From Promethearchaeati archaeon (GTDB lineage Archaea; Asgardarchaeota; Heimdallarchaeia; Heimdallarchaeales; Heimdallarchaeaceae), in assembly GCA_013166775.1 (NCBI GenBank), contig JABLTJ010000031.1, positions 1 to 39,398 of the forward strand: 39,398 nt of DNA, written 5' to 3'. Shown here in pieces: positions 32,303-39,398 of the stretch (its first letter is position 1; each line of letters starts with the position of its first letter). A program made the position numbers and the translations under genes. The notes below the pieces were generated by a model. The model was not told where the DNA came from. It ran no database searches and worked only from the letters and a program-made list of their open reading frames with translations.

Positions 32303-34099
32303 TCATATCATTCTATCTCTAATTGTGTCTTCTTTTAGCTTCTTTCTTTCTTCTTTGATACGCATTTTTGTGGCATGTTCGTAAGCTAATTCGTCTTTTG
32401 TATAAGGTTTCCCAAGAAAAACATATCTTATCTGAAAACGAATGGTGGTTTCTATTGATTGTAATAGCTTAATAATCTTGGGAGTTAATGGTCTTAGTTT
32501 TATGTATGAGTAAGTCATAGCAGCTAGAATTCCTACCCATAGAGGTAACAAATAGAGTACATAGAGCTTAATTCTATTATCCCATTTAGTTGGATTGAGA
32601 GCTTTGTTATATTCTTCAATGTTGGTGTAACCATCTTTATCAAAATCTAGTTGAGAGTCATCTTTTAATGGATCAAGACCATACTCAATTTCCCATCCAT
32701 CAATCATGTTATCATTGTCTGTATCACTTACTGCATAGTTTGTATTGTAAAACAAATCCTCTGATACATCATCTACTAGATCACCATCAGTATCAGGATA
32801 TCCTAAATGCTGATAACTACCTTGGAATGTCCACCAATTGCCTGATGCTTTGTTTGAAGAGGATGGAATTGTATAACATGTGACTTCTGGCGAAATGTAG
32901 CTTACTGTTATTAGCTCTAAAGAGCCATCATTGTTTAAATCTCCTAAACAGCTAGATGCAGCATAGTTATTTCTGTTGCAAACTAGTAAATCTTCACTAT
33001 CCCCAGTTGAATTGATTGTTACGAACTTACGTGATTTTCCTATTACTATCTCATTCTCTGAATCTCCATCAATATCCGCAATCATGGGAAAAAGTTGAAC
33101 ACCGGTATAATTCCATAATTGGTTTCCATTCATATCTAGACAGTATAAAGTATCACCCAAATGACTGTAACTCGACCATGAACCATAAGCAAGAATTTCC
33201 GGGTCCCCATCATTATTAATATCACATATCGTAGGTGCTAACCATATCCCTCCATCCTCTATTGAAGCATTCCATCTGTGAGTACCATCATAGTTCAAAC
33301 AGATTAATTTACGAAGCTTTGTAATTAATATAGCTAAAGTTCCATCATCGTCTATATTAATAACTGAAGGAGTGCACGAATAATAATAATCTTCTAAAAC
33401 ATAACTCCATTTAACGTCTCCGTTTTTACTAAAGCAATAGAAATTTCCATCAAATGCTTTCATCAAAAGCTCTATCTCCCCATCTCCATCAATATCAAAA
33501 GCTATTGGACTCCCAACAGGAGCGTATGGAGTTTCGAAATCTGAATTGAAAAAACTCTTTTTTCTTCCTTTATGATTTAAGAAAAAAGGATTACCATGTT
33601 CATTATTGACAATTATTTCTTTATGTCCATCTTTATTCAGATCAATTATACAGGGATACCATTGATGTACCCAGCCATCACATGCAGTTTTCCAAATAAG
33701 TTTACCTTTATGATTTATGCAAATAACAAAATTTCTTCCACCATTAGTTCCAAAAACTACATCTAACTTACCATCTTCATTTATATCAGCAATAGATAAT
33801 CGTCCATAAGTACCCTGACATTTATACGCCCATTTTATTTTCCCATTCGAATCTATGCAATATATTCGCGTATGAGAATCTTCTCTTGAATAAGAGCTGA
33901 TGATAACCTCGAATTCCCCATCTCTATCTAAATCAGCGATAATAGGAAAATCCGCAGAATTTAAGGAGACAGACCATAACTCAGAAGGCTCGTCATCAAC
34001 TTGTATTGAGATATTTTGAGAGCTTGTAATATTAATCGAATGCACGAATAATGAACAAATGAAACTAATTACAATCGTAGTTTGTAGTTTTCTTAACAA
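32303..34099 (-). CDS. Secreted FG-GAP/VCBS beta-propeller protein with C-terminal anchor
   Basis: A 598-residue surface protein. A signal peptide (about 1-24) precedes repeated FG-GAP-type Ca-binding motifs such as ADLDRDGEFEVIISS, ADINEDGKLDVVFG, DLNKDGHKEIIV and DLNNDGSLELITV, with interleaved YCIDSNGKIKW-like blades, together forming a beta-propeller (about 35-425). Two to three thrombospondin-3-like Ca loops follow (DTDGDLVDD, DTDNDNMIDGWE, DFDKDGYTNIEE). A membrane helix (about 508-532) and a basic cytosolic tail of about 60 residues end the protein. It resembles integrin-alpha-like adhesins by fold; binding partner unknown. Confidence 0.85.
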   Translation of the reverse strand: MLRKLQTTIVISFICSLFVHSINITSSQNISIQVDDEPSELWSVSLNSADFPIIADLDRDGEFEVIISSYSREDSHTRIYCIDSNGKIKWAYKCQGTYGRLSIADINEDGKLDVVFGTNGGRNFVICINHKGKLIWKTACDGWVHQWYPCIIDLNKDGHKEIIVNNEHGNPFFLNHKGRKKSFFNSDFETPYAPVGSPIAFDIDGDGEIELLMKAFDGNFYCFSKNGDVKWSYVLEDYYYSCTPSVINIDDDGTLAILITKLRKLICLNYDGTHRWNASIEDGGIWLAPTICDINNDGDPEILAYGSWSSYSHLGDTLYCLDMNGNQLWNYTGVQLFPMIADIDGDSENEIVIGKSRKFVTINSTGDSEDLLVCNRNNYAASSCLGDLNNDGSLELITVSYISPEVTCYTIPSSSNKASGNWWTFQGSYQHLGYPDTDGDLVDDVSEDLFYNTNYAVSDTDNDNMIDGWEIEYGLDPLKDDSQLDFDKDGYTNIEEYNKALNPTKWDNRIKLYVLYLLPLWVGILAAMTYSYIKLRPLTPKIIKLLQSIETTIRFQIRYVFLGKPYTKDELAYEHATKMRIKEERKKLKEDTIRDRMI

Positions 34100-34254
34100 A
34101 TAAAATCCGTCCTTTGAATCTTATACTAGTTCAGTAGATACAACAATTTAAATTTATTTCACAATATTTATATTTTTAGTGAATCCATATAGTTTAATAT
34201 CTTATTTTTTTTGTCTTTTTTAATGAATATTTTCCCAAAATAGGAGGATTAAGA

Positions 34255-35256
34255 ATGAAATATAGAAAAGTTGGAAAATCAGGTTTAAAAATCAGTGAGA
34301 TTTCTATTGGATCTTGGTTAACATACGGTGGTACTGTTGAAGATGAAATGGCAAAGAAATGCATGGCAACAGCTTTAGAAAACGGAATAAATTTTATCGA
34401 TTCAGCAGAGATCTATGCTAGAGGCGGAGCAGAGAAGGTTATAGCAGATTTTCTTAAAGATGAGACTTACAACAGAAAGGATTTAGTAATTTCCAGCAAA
34501 CTCTTTTGGTCAATGAACGATAAAGATGTTAACAGATGGGGTTTAGGTCGTAAGAATATGATAAACGCAATCGAAGGAACCCTTGAAAGGCTAAACACGG
34601 ATTATATTGACATTTATTTTATGCACAGATATGATTACATGACACCATTACGCGAAACTGTTGAAATCTTGGACGAGCTTATTCGAGATGGAAAGGTGCG
34701 ATATTGGGGAACCTCAGTATGGACAGCTGCCCAATTGGAAAGAGCAAATGCAATTGCAAAGGATATTCGAGCTCATAAACCAGTTGTTGAACAACCTCTT
34801 TACAACATGTTCGTTAGATATATTGAATTGGAAATAATGTCAGTTGCAAAAACTCATGGAATGGGGTTCACTGTTTGGTCTCCACTTGCTCAAGGATTAC
34901 TCACAGGTAAATACAATGCTGGAATCCCTGAAGGAAGCAGAGCAGATAAATCTGAATTTTTGAAAAGGAATATTACTGAAGAAAATATTGCAAAAGTAAA
35001 GAAATTAGGAGAAATAGCTACATCTTTAGAGATAACGGTTGGGCAATTAGCACTTGCTTGGATACTTCGAAGACCTGAGATTTCTTGTGCAATAATAGGA
35101 GCAACAAAGCCTGAACATGTAGAAGAAAATGTTAAAGCTTCTGATGTAGTTTTATCAAAGGATATTTTAGAACAAATAGATGGAATTCTCGATAATGAGC
35201 CTGAATGGCCATTGACCTATAAACCCAATTTTTATCATAAAGATAAAATGAGATAA
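34255..35256 (+). CDS. Aldo-keto reductase (Kv-beta/YghZ-like)
   Basis: A 333-residue NADPH-dependent TIM-barrel oxidoreductase. The catalytic tetrad is complete: Asp49, Tyr54, Lys82 and His124. The N-terminal MKYRKVGKSGLKISEISIGS and the NaDPH-binding end IIGATKPEHVEEN are typical of the AKR6/AKR12-like group. GGAGG (34243-34247) precedes the ATG. A hairpin with T-run overlaps the stop, yet a sugar symporter and a sugar isomerase follow on the same strand, so the reductase may act on the imported sugar. Confidence 0.92.
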   Translation: MKYRKVGKSGLKISEISIGSWLTYGGTVEDEMAKKCMATALENGINFIDSAEIYARGGAEKVIADFLKDETYNRKDLVISSKLFWSMNDKDVNRWGLGRKNMINAIEGTLERLNTDYIDIYFMHRYDYMTPLRETVEILDELIRDGKVRYWGTSVWTAAQLERANAIAKDIRAHKPVVEQPLYNMFVRYIELEIMSVAKTHGMGFTVWSPLAQGLLTGKYNAGIPEGSRADKSEFLKRNITEENIAKVKKLGEIATSLEITVGQLALAWILRRPEISCAIIGATKPEHVEENVKASDVVLSKDILEQIDGILDNEPEWPLTYKPNFYHKDKMR

Positions 35257-35271
35257 AAATCTCATTTTTTT
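35245..35271 (+). terminator. Hairpin terminator after the aldo-keto reductase
   Basis: AAAATGAGAT (35245-35254) pairs with ATCTCATTTT (35259-35268) around an AAAA loop and runs into a T-tract (to 35271). The stem includes the stop codon of the reductase. It may end or attenuate transcription before the symporter gene. Confidence 0.7.
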
Positions 35272-35336
35272 ACATAATTTTTTTATAGTAGTTTTTTTCT
35301 ATAATAAGCCATTGTTGAATCTGTTTAAGTGGTAAA

Positions 35337-36713
35337 ATGCCTAAACTAACACGTCGTCAAAAGATTTATTTCGGTATGGGAAAATTTGGAACAGCACTAT
35401 TCATGCAAGTTGTTACAATTGCAACTGTTTATATCTATGGTTCTGCTTTTCAACTAGATTATAAACTAAATGCAATTGGAAATGCAGTTGGTAAAATATT
35501 CATAGCTTTTTCCGGATTTTTCTTTGGTTATCTTTCTGATATTTTGAAAAATCCAAAATGGGGAAGAAGAAAATTCTTTGTGTGGACAGGAACTCCAATC
35601 TTAGCGGTGTCATTTGTGATGTTATTTATCCCCCATTTTTTTATTCCATTGGATAAGGAAATCTTAGTTTTTGTATGGTTATTGGTTTGGTATGCGTTAT
35701 TTAATCTCTTCTATGGATATATAACAACGCCTTATCAAGCCTGGATGCCAGAAGTCACAACAGAAGATGACAGAGTAGGTATGTCTGCTATTCAAAATAC
35801 TACTAACCTATTTGCCACAATAGGCGGTTTAGCTTTTGCTTTTATTTTTTCTGGAATGCTTGATGAACAAATAGAAGAGGTTGGACCTACAGCTATTTTA
35901 GGTGAATTAGGAATTATACTTCTGGTAGCTGTACTTATTTTTGCCTTTATCGAGGTTTTAGCTTTCATTCCCGCATTATTAAGTATCAAAGAAGAACCTG
36001 TTGAAAGAAAAGAAAGAGACATTCTTAGAGAGTTCAAGATAGTCTTAACGAATAAAAATTATGTACTCTGGTTTATAACTCAAGGAATTTACTCAATGGG
36101 ATTAACAATTTTTACAGCACTTACATTTGATCTCATAGGTTTTCTAGGTCTTACGGGTATGGGAGATTTTGCTATATTCGCTGCAGCGATGTTTGGTACA
36201 ACTATGGTAAGTTTCATATTGTGGGAAAAATTATCTAAAAGAATAGGGAAAAGAATTGGTCTTCTAATCAGTTATGGATGTCTAATATTAATACTGCCAC
36301 TTACCTTAGTTTTAGGTAATATACCTTTGATACCCAATAATGTTGAAACCTGGATTTTTGGATTACTCCTCGGTTTTGGTTTATCAACAACTTATCTATT
36401 TCCCAATGCAATAATTGGAGATTTAGCTGACGAGGATGAAAGAATAACAAAAGAATCTCGAGCAGGAATGTATACCGGGTTCAATTCCATTCCGTTAAAT
36501 ATCTTCCAAGCTACAGCCTATTTGCTAGTTCCTTTTATTTACAATCCTGAACCAGGGGCAACCTACTTGGGATTGAAATGGTTAGGACCGATTGTTGCTC
36601 TATTTTTCTTACTCTCAATACCTACTATTATTATAGGAAATTATGATCCATTTATGGATATTATAAAAACTGGAGCTAAAGTTAAGAAGGAGAGTACTCC
36701 AGAAATAGAATAG
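35337..36713 (+). CDS. GPH-family sugar:cation symporter (MelB-like, MFS)
   Basis: A 458-residue transporter with about 12 membrane helices. Typical GPH features: a cytosolic loop GYLSDILKNPKWGRRKFFVW between helices 2 and 3, and TPYQAWMPEVTTEDDRVGMS after helix 4, matching the conserved segment of MelB/XynB symporters. It would import a glycoside, pentoside or uronide with Na+ or H+. The next gene, a sugar isomerase-like protein, begins 12 bases later with a GGAGAGG-type ribosome binding site, so transport and isomerisation are coupled in one operon. Confidence 0.9.
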   Translation: MPKLTRRQKIYFGMGKFGTALFMQVVTIATVYIYGSAFQLDYKLNAIGNAVGKIFIAFSGFFFGYLSDILKNPKWGRRKFFVWTGTPILAVSFVMLFIPHFFIPLDKEILVFVWLLVWYALFNLFYGYITTPYQAWMPEVTTEDDRVGMSAIQNTTNLFATIGGLAFAFIFSGMLDEQIEEVGPTAILGELGIILLVAVLIFAFIEVLAFIPALLSIKEEPVERKERDILREFKIVLTNKNYVLWFITQGIYSMGLTIFTALTFDLIGFLGLTGMGDFAIFAAAMFGTTMVSFILWEKLSKRIGKRIGLLISYGCLILILPLTLVLGNIPLIPNNVETWIFGLLLGFGLSTTYLFPNAIIGDLADEDERITKESRAGMYTGFNSIPLNIFQATAYLLVPFIYNPEPGATYLGLKWLGPIVALFFLLSIPTIIIGNYDPFMDIIKTGAKVKKESTPEIE

Positions 36714-36725
36714 GAGAGGATTTAC

Positions 36726-37604
36726 ATGGGTTTACTATTTGGAACACGTCCCTTTGAATTTGTAGATTTTTTTTCTTTATTCCAAGATGGAAAATTAGAT
36801 TTTACAAAACTGAACTACATTGAAGTTGTTAATAAGCACATGAGTGCTGGCTTTAAACACTTCGAAATAAATGGTGATTTAGTTCATGTTCTTCCTGGAA
36901 TAATTACGCCAGAGGTGATTAAGGTACTTGCAGAGATTAAAGAACAGAACGATATTTCTTTTTCAGTGCATTTACCTCTTTGGGCCATTGAACCCGCTGC
37001 TTTTGCCAGTCAGATAAGAAAGGCATCCGCAGACATCTTCATTGACTGCATTAATCTTACCAAACCATTAGATCCTGTTTGTTGGGTGATACATCCAACC
37101 GGAGCTCTTACCGTGGAATTCATCAATCTAAATTTGCCAGATTTTGCTAAGAGAGTTATGTTAAGTCAATTCTCATCATATGCAGCAGAAGTAATCAAGA
37201 CTATAATCACAGAAACAGAAATTTCTTCTAGGAAAATTGCAGTAGAAAACATTGAATTTCCCTTTGAGATTATGTATCCAATAATTGAACAGCTTGACCT
37301 AAGCATTTGTTTTGACACAGGACATCAGTTAGCAGGTTTTTCAGGGAAAGATAGTATTATGGAATTTGTAAACAAATACTATAATCGCATAATTGAACTT
37401 CATCTGCATGATGGTGCATATCCACGGATAGATCACAAACCTTTAGGAACTCAAAATCTTCCGACAAGAGATTTGTTATTGAAATTAAAAGAGAATGAAT
37501 TCTCAGGACCTTTGGTTTATGAATTAAATTTCGATGAAATATTACAATCAATGGATTTTGTAAGAAAAAATATTCCAGAGGTATTGAAAGAAAATTCAGG
37601 ATAA
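36726..37604 (+). CDS. Sugar phosphate isomerase/epimerase-like TIM barrel (AP endonuclease 2 family)
   Basis: A 292-residue metal-dependent TIM barrel. Metal-ligand motifs appear in family order: HLPLW, VIHPTG, AVENIEF with a ligand glutamate, CFDTGHQ with Asp/His, ELHLHDG and DHKPLGTQNL, and a final YELNF glutamate. Members include xylose isomerase-like epimerases and endonuclease IV; the neighbouring symporter favours sugar isomerase/epimerase activity. The exact sugar is unknown. Confidence 0.85.
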   Translation: MGLLFGTRPFEFVDFFSLFQDGKLDFTKLNYIEVVNKHMSAGFKHFEINGDLVHVLPGIITPEVIKVLAEIKEQNDISFSVHLPLWAIEPAAFASQIRKASADIFIDCINLTKPLDPVCWVIHPTGALTVEFINLNLPDFAKRVMLSQFSSYAAEVIKTIITETEISSRKIAVENIEFPFEIMYPIIEQLDLSICFDTGHQLAGFSGKDSIMEFVNKYYNRIIELHLHDGAYPRIDHKPLGTQNLPTRDLLLKLKENEFSGPLVYELNFDEILQSMDFVRKNIPEVLKENSG

Positions 37605-37609
37605 AGGTA

Positions 37610-37620
37610 AAAATTTATTT
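37610..37620 (+). promoter_or_regulatory. TATA-like box for the DUF302 gene
   Basis: AAAATTTATTT is centred about 28 bases before ATG 37643, with no strong Shine-Dalgarno in the short gap, suggesting that the DUF302 gene has its own promoter. Confidence 0.4.
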
Positions 37621-37642
37621 GTAGAGTCTCAAATTAAGAATT

Positions 37643-38053
37643 ATGTCTTTAGTAATTACAACTGAACTAAAAATAGACGCTAATAGATTCAAAGAAGTAG
37701 AAGAAGTTACACGAGAAGTTCTTGCAGACAATGGTTTTGGAATATTAACTGAAATAGATGCTAAAGAGGTTTTGAAAAAGAAAATCAGTGCAGATATTCG
37801 TCCGTATAAAATCCTAGGAGCTTGTAATCCTCCATTTGCACATAAAGCTATTATCTTAGTTCCAGAAATAGGATCTCTACTTCCATGTAATGTAATCATT
37901 TATGAGAACGAAGAGAATAACATAGTTGTTTCTGCAATGAATCCAAAAGAAGCAATGAGCATCCTTAAAAGCAATGAACTTAATTTAATTGCAAACGAAG
38001 TTAACGAAATTCTAACAGATTCTATCAAAGAAATCGAAAGAAGATTCTCTTAA
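37643..38053 (+). CDS. DUF302 family protein
   Basis: A 136-residue soluble protein matching DUF302: an N-terminal strand-helix with FKEVEEVTREVLADNGFGIL, then TEIDAKEVLKKK, then YKILGACNPPFAHKAI with the family cysteine and proline pair, and LLPCNVIIYE. Members bind small ligands or metals in unknown roles. It is 38 bases downstream of the isomerase gene with its own TATA-like box, and convergent with the YciI gene. Confidence 0.9.
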   Translation: MSLVITTELKIDANRFKEVEEVTREVLADNGFGILTEIDAKEVLKKKISADIRPYKILGACNPPFAHKAIILVPEIGSLLPCNVIIYENEENNIVVSAMNPKEAMSILKSNELNLIANEVNEILTDSIKEIERRFS

Positions 38054-38055
38054 CA

Positions 38056-38700
38056 CTACTTGGTTCCTAAAAAGAATATTCTAAATGGGTGAACTTTGGA
38101 TTCCATTATTCCCGCCATAACAGCTGGATCTTGTTTTTGGAACTGGTTTGCTTCATCCAAGCTCTCTGCAGAAAAGACTGATACACCAAAAGTTCCTTCT
38201 TCAAGTATTGGTCCAGCTAGGAATAGTTTTTTCTTATCATATCTGCTTTTAAGGTATTGAAAATGTATCCCCATGACTTTGTTCTCTTCTTCAGTTACAT
38301 CGTTTATGAAAGTTGGACGAGGAGTTACTGTACCTAGATATTGGTTTGTCGAGGTTTTATAAAGTGATTTTATATTAACTCCTTTTTCAGTTTCAACTTC
38401 TTCCACAGGTTCATTAAGAACTAAAGAAGCCCGAAAATCAAATAATGAAACAGGAAAGATGTTTTTCTTTGTATAAGGATCGTTGTCTACTATTTCCTCA
38501 GCTTGTTCTCTATCTTTACATTTGACAATAATAATCTCACAGAACTCATTTAACGTAGTACCTGCTAGAATTAGATTATCATTGTTTTTTAAATTCTTCA
38601 AGTACACAAGATGCTGGATTATGAGATATTTATTAACTTCAAGAGAATTAGTAAAATTTACTTCGGAGAGATTAAATAGATAAATGAACTCCTTTGACAT
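38056..38700 (-). CDS. Protein with two YciI-like domains
   Basis: A 214-residue protein made of two ferredoxin-like YciI units. The N-terminal copy (about 1-95) has IQHLVYLKNL, LILAGTTL and DPYTKKNIFPVSLFDF; the C-terminal copy (about 125-214) has GIHFQYLKSRYD, LFLAGPILEEGTFGVSVF and a DPAVMAGIMESKVHPFRIF tail, the standard YciI ending. The family His is present in both copies. YciI-like proteins are small hydrolase- or dehydrochlorinase-type enzymes or sensors; function here is unknown. The bicupin gene lies 33 bases upstream on the same strand. Confidence 0.82.
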   Translation of the reverse strand: MSKEFIYLFNLSEVNFTNSLEVNKYLIIQHLVYLKNLKNNDNLILAGTTLNEFCEIIIVKCKDREQAEEIVDNDPYTKKNIFPVSLFDFRASLVLNEPVEEVETEKGVNIKSLYKTSTNQYLGTVTPRPTFINDVTEEENKVMGIHFQYLKSRYDKKKLFLAGPILEEGTFGVSVFSAESLDEANQFQKQDPAVMAGIMESKVHPFRIFFLGTK

Positions 38701-38733
38701 AGGTCTTCTAAATAAGAATTGTAAGGTGATATT

Positions 38734-39398
38734 TTATTTTTCTTCTAGAACATATTTGTCTCCTTCGACCACTGGTGTTTTAATCGTTACTCCTTCAAAA
38801 GGATATTTTCGAGAAATTATATTATGAGGAGTTCCAGCATTTACTCTCAAAAGTGTATTTGCTTTACATATTATTACTTCATCATCAATTAGTAATTTTC
38901 TTTCCCCTCTTATTGTTAAATACCATTCTGTACTTTGTTTATGATAATGGCATACATCTTTATGATCATTCGCTCTCTGTTCTTCTTCTGTTGGAAAATT
39001 AACGTAAGTTAAGCAAAATTCTTCTGTATAGTAAAGAGCATGCCCAATACCTACTTGCCAAGTATTTTGGTTTTTCTTGTTGTTCAAATCAATAAAAAAC
39101 CCTATTGAAGGATCAAGATTATTTTCTACTTCACCTTTCTTCATCATATCTAATATTTTACCAATAGCTCTAGTTTTTGAATCAATAATCTTTTCGTCTT
39201 TTTGATGAGGAATTTTCAAACCAAAATGTTGTATTTTTCCTTTTCCACCTATTATTGAGTGTGAAATTCCTGGTTGAACAAGTAAAAGACTACGTCCCTT
39301 CATAATGATAGGAACTTCATCTACTACATGCCAAAGTTCACCTTCTATTAAGAGATAGATTTCTAGAGAAATACTATGAGAATGAAAATTAGGATCTT
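38734..39398 (-). CDS. Bicupin protein (5' end outside window)
   Basis: Two cupin barrels in one chain. The frame stays open through the right edge; an internal ATG at 39303 is not the start, because the codons before it (39304-39396) encode the first cupin motif FHSHSISLEIYLLIEGE and its following strand. The second cupin carries CHYHKQSTEWYLTIRGE and a later GTPHNI, giving the usual His-x-His, Glu and His metal set. The substrate is unknown; bicupins include dioxygenases, isomerases and sugar-binding proteins. It is probably co-transcribed with the YciI gene. Confidence 0.8.
   Translation of the reverse strand, partial: DPNFHSHSISLEIYLLIEGELWHVVDEVPIIMKGRSLLLVQPGISHSIIGGKGKIQHFGLKIPHQKDEKIIDSKTRAIGKILDMMKKGEVENNLDPSIGFFIDLNNKKNQNTWQVGIGHALYYTEEFCLTYVNFPTEEEQRANDHKDVCHYHKQSTEWYLTIRGERKLLIDDEVIICKANTLLRVNAGTPHNIISRKYPFEGVTIKTPVVEGDKYVLEEK

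Overview
This window is AT-rich archaeal DNA, most likely from an Asgard archaeon (Promethearchaeota). Archaeal marks are TATA-like boxes about 26 bases before several starts (leaderless genes), cofD/cofC for F420, a bifunctional FBP aldolase/phosphatase, a BpsA-type polyamine synthase and a Fap7-type kinase. Asgard-like marks are a Rab-like GTPase remnant, a longin-like/winged-helix protein, an RNA polymerase subunit laid out like full-length eukaryotic Rpb5, and large secreted beta-helix and FG-GAP proteins. The exact lineage cannot be fixed from the sequence. No rRNA, tRNA or CRISPR array was seen.

Layout. 1-8.8 kb: two related ABC export loci (FtsX/MacB-type permeases with LolD-type ATPases); the first gene is cut by the window edge. 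8.8-11.9 kb: a gene-poor patch with a tiny ORF, a decayed Rab-like GTPase joined to a duplicated ATPase tail, strongly structured DNA, and an IS605/IS1341-type TnpB with a candidate omega RNA. 11.9-18.5 kb: Zn-ribbon protein, longin-like/wHTH protein, YjbQ, DUF1922-like Zn-ribbon, a 754-residue helical orphan, BpsA, ArvC/OapC (DUF2072) and the Rpb5-like protein with a lysine-rich repeat tail. 18.5-22.8 kb: cofD-cofC-M24 peptidase, then ArvA (GTPase) and ArvB (DUF2073), convergent with a Fap7/AK6 kinase. 22.9-24.3 kb: arsenic operon arsR - two Cys-pair micropeptides - arsM, closed by a palindromic terminator. 24.3-30.4 kb: PlsY-like acyltransferase, phosphohexomutase, YkgJ-type Cys-cluster protein and three fructose-1,6-bisphosphate enzymes. 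30.4-34.1 kb: two convergent secreted, membrane-anchored repeat proteins. 34.2-39.4 kb: aldo-keto reductase, GPH sugar symporter and sugar isomerase, then DUF302, tandem YciI and a bicupin cut by the right edge.

Most notable points. (1) An RpoH core carries an N-terminal domain aligning with the eukaryotic Rpb5 jaw domain plus an H1-like basic tail. (2) All three ArvABC components (the haloarchaeal vesicle-formation module built on a Ras-superfamily GTPase) lie on the same strand within about 5 kb. (3) Two unannotated Cys-pair micropeptides sit between arsR and arsM. (4) The TnpB has a relocated RuvC-II glutamate. (5) A composite pseudogene scar lies beside TnpB.
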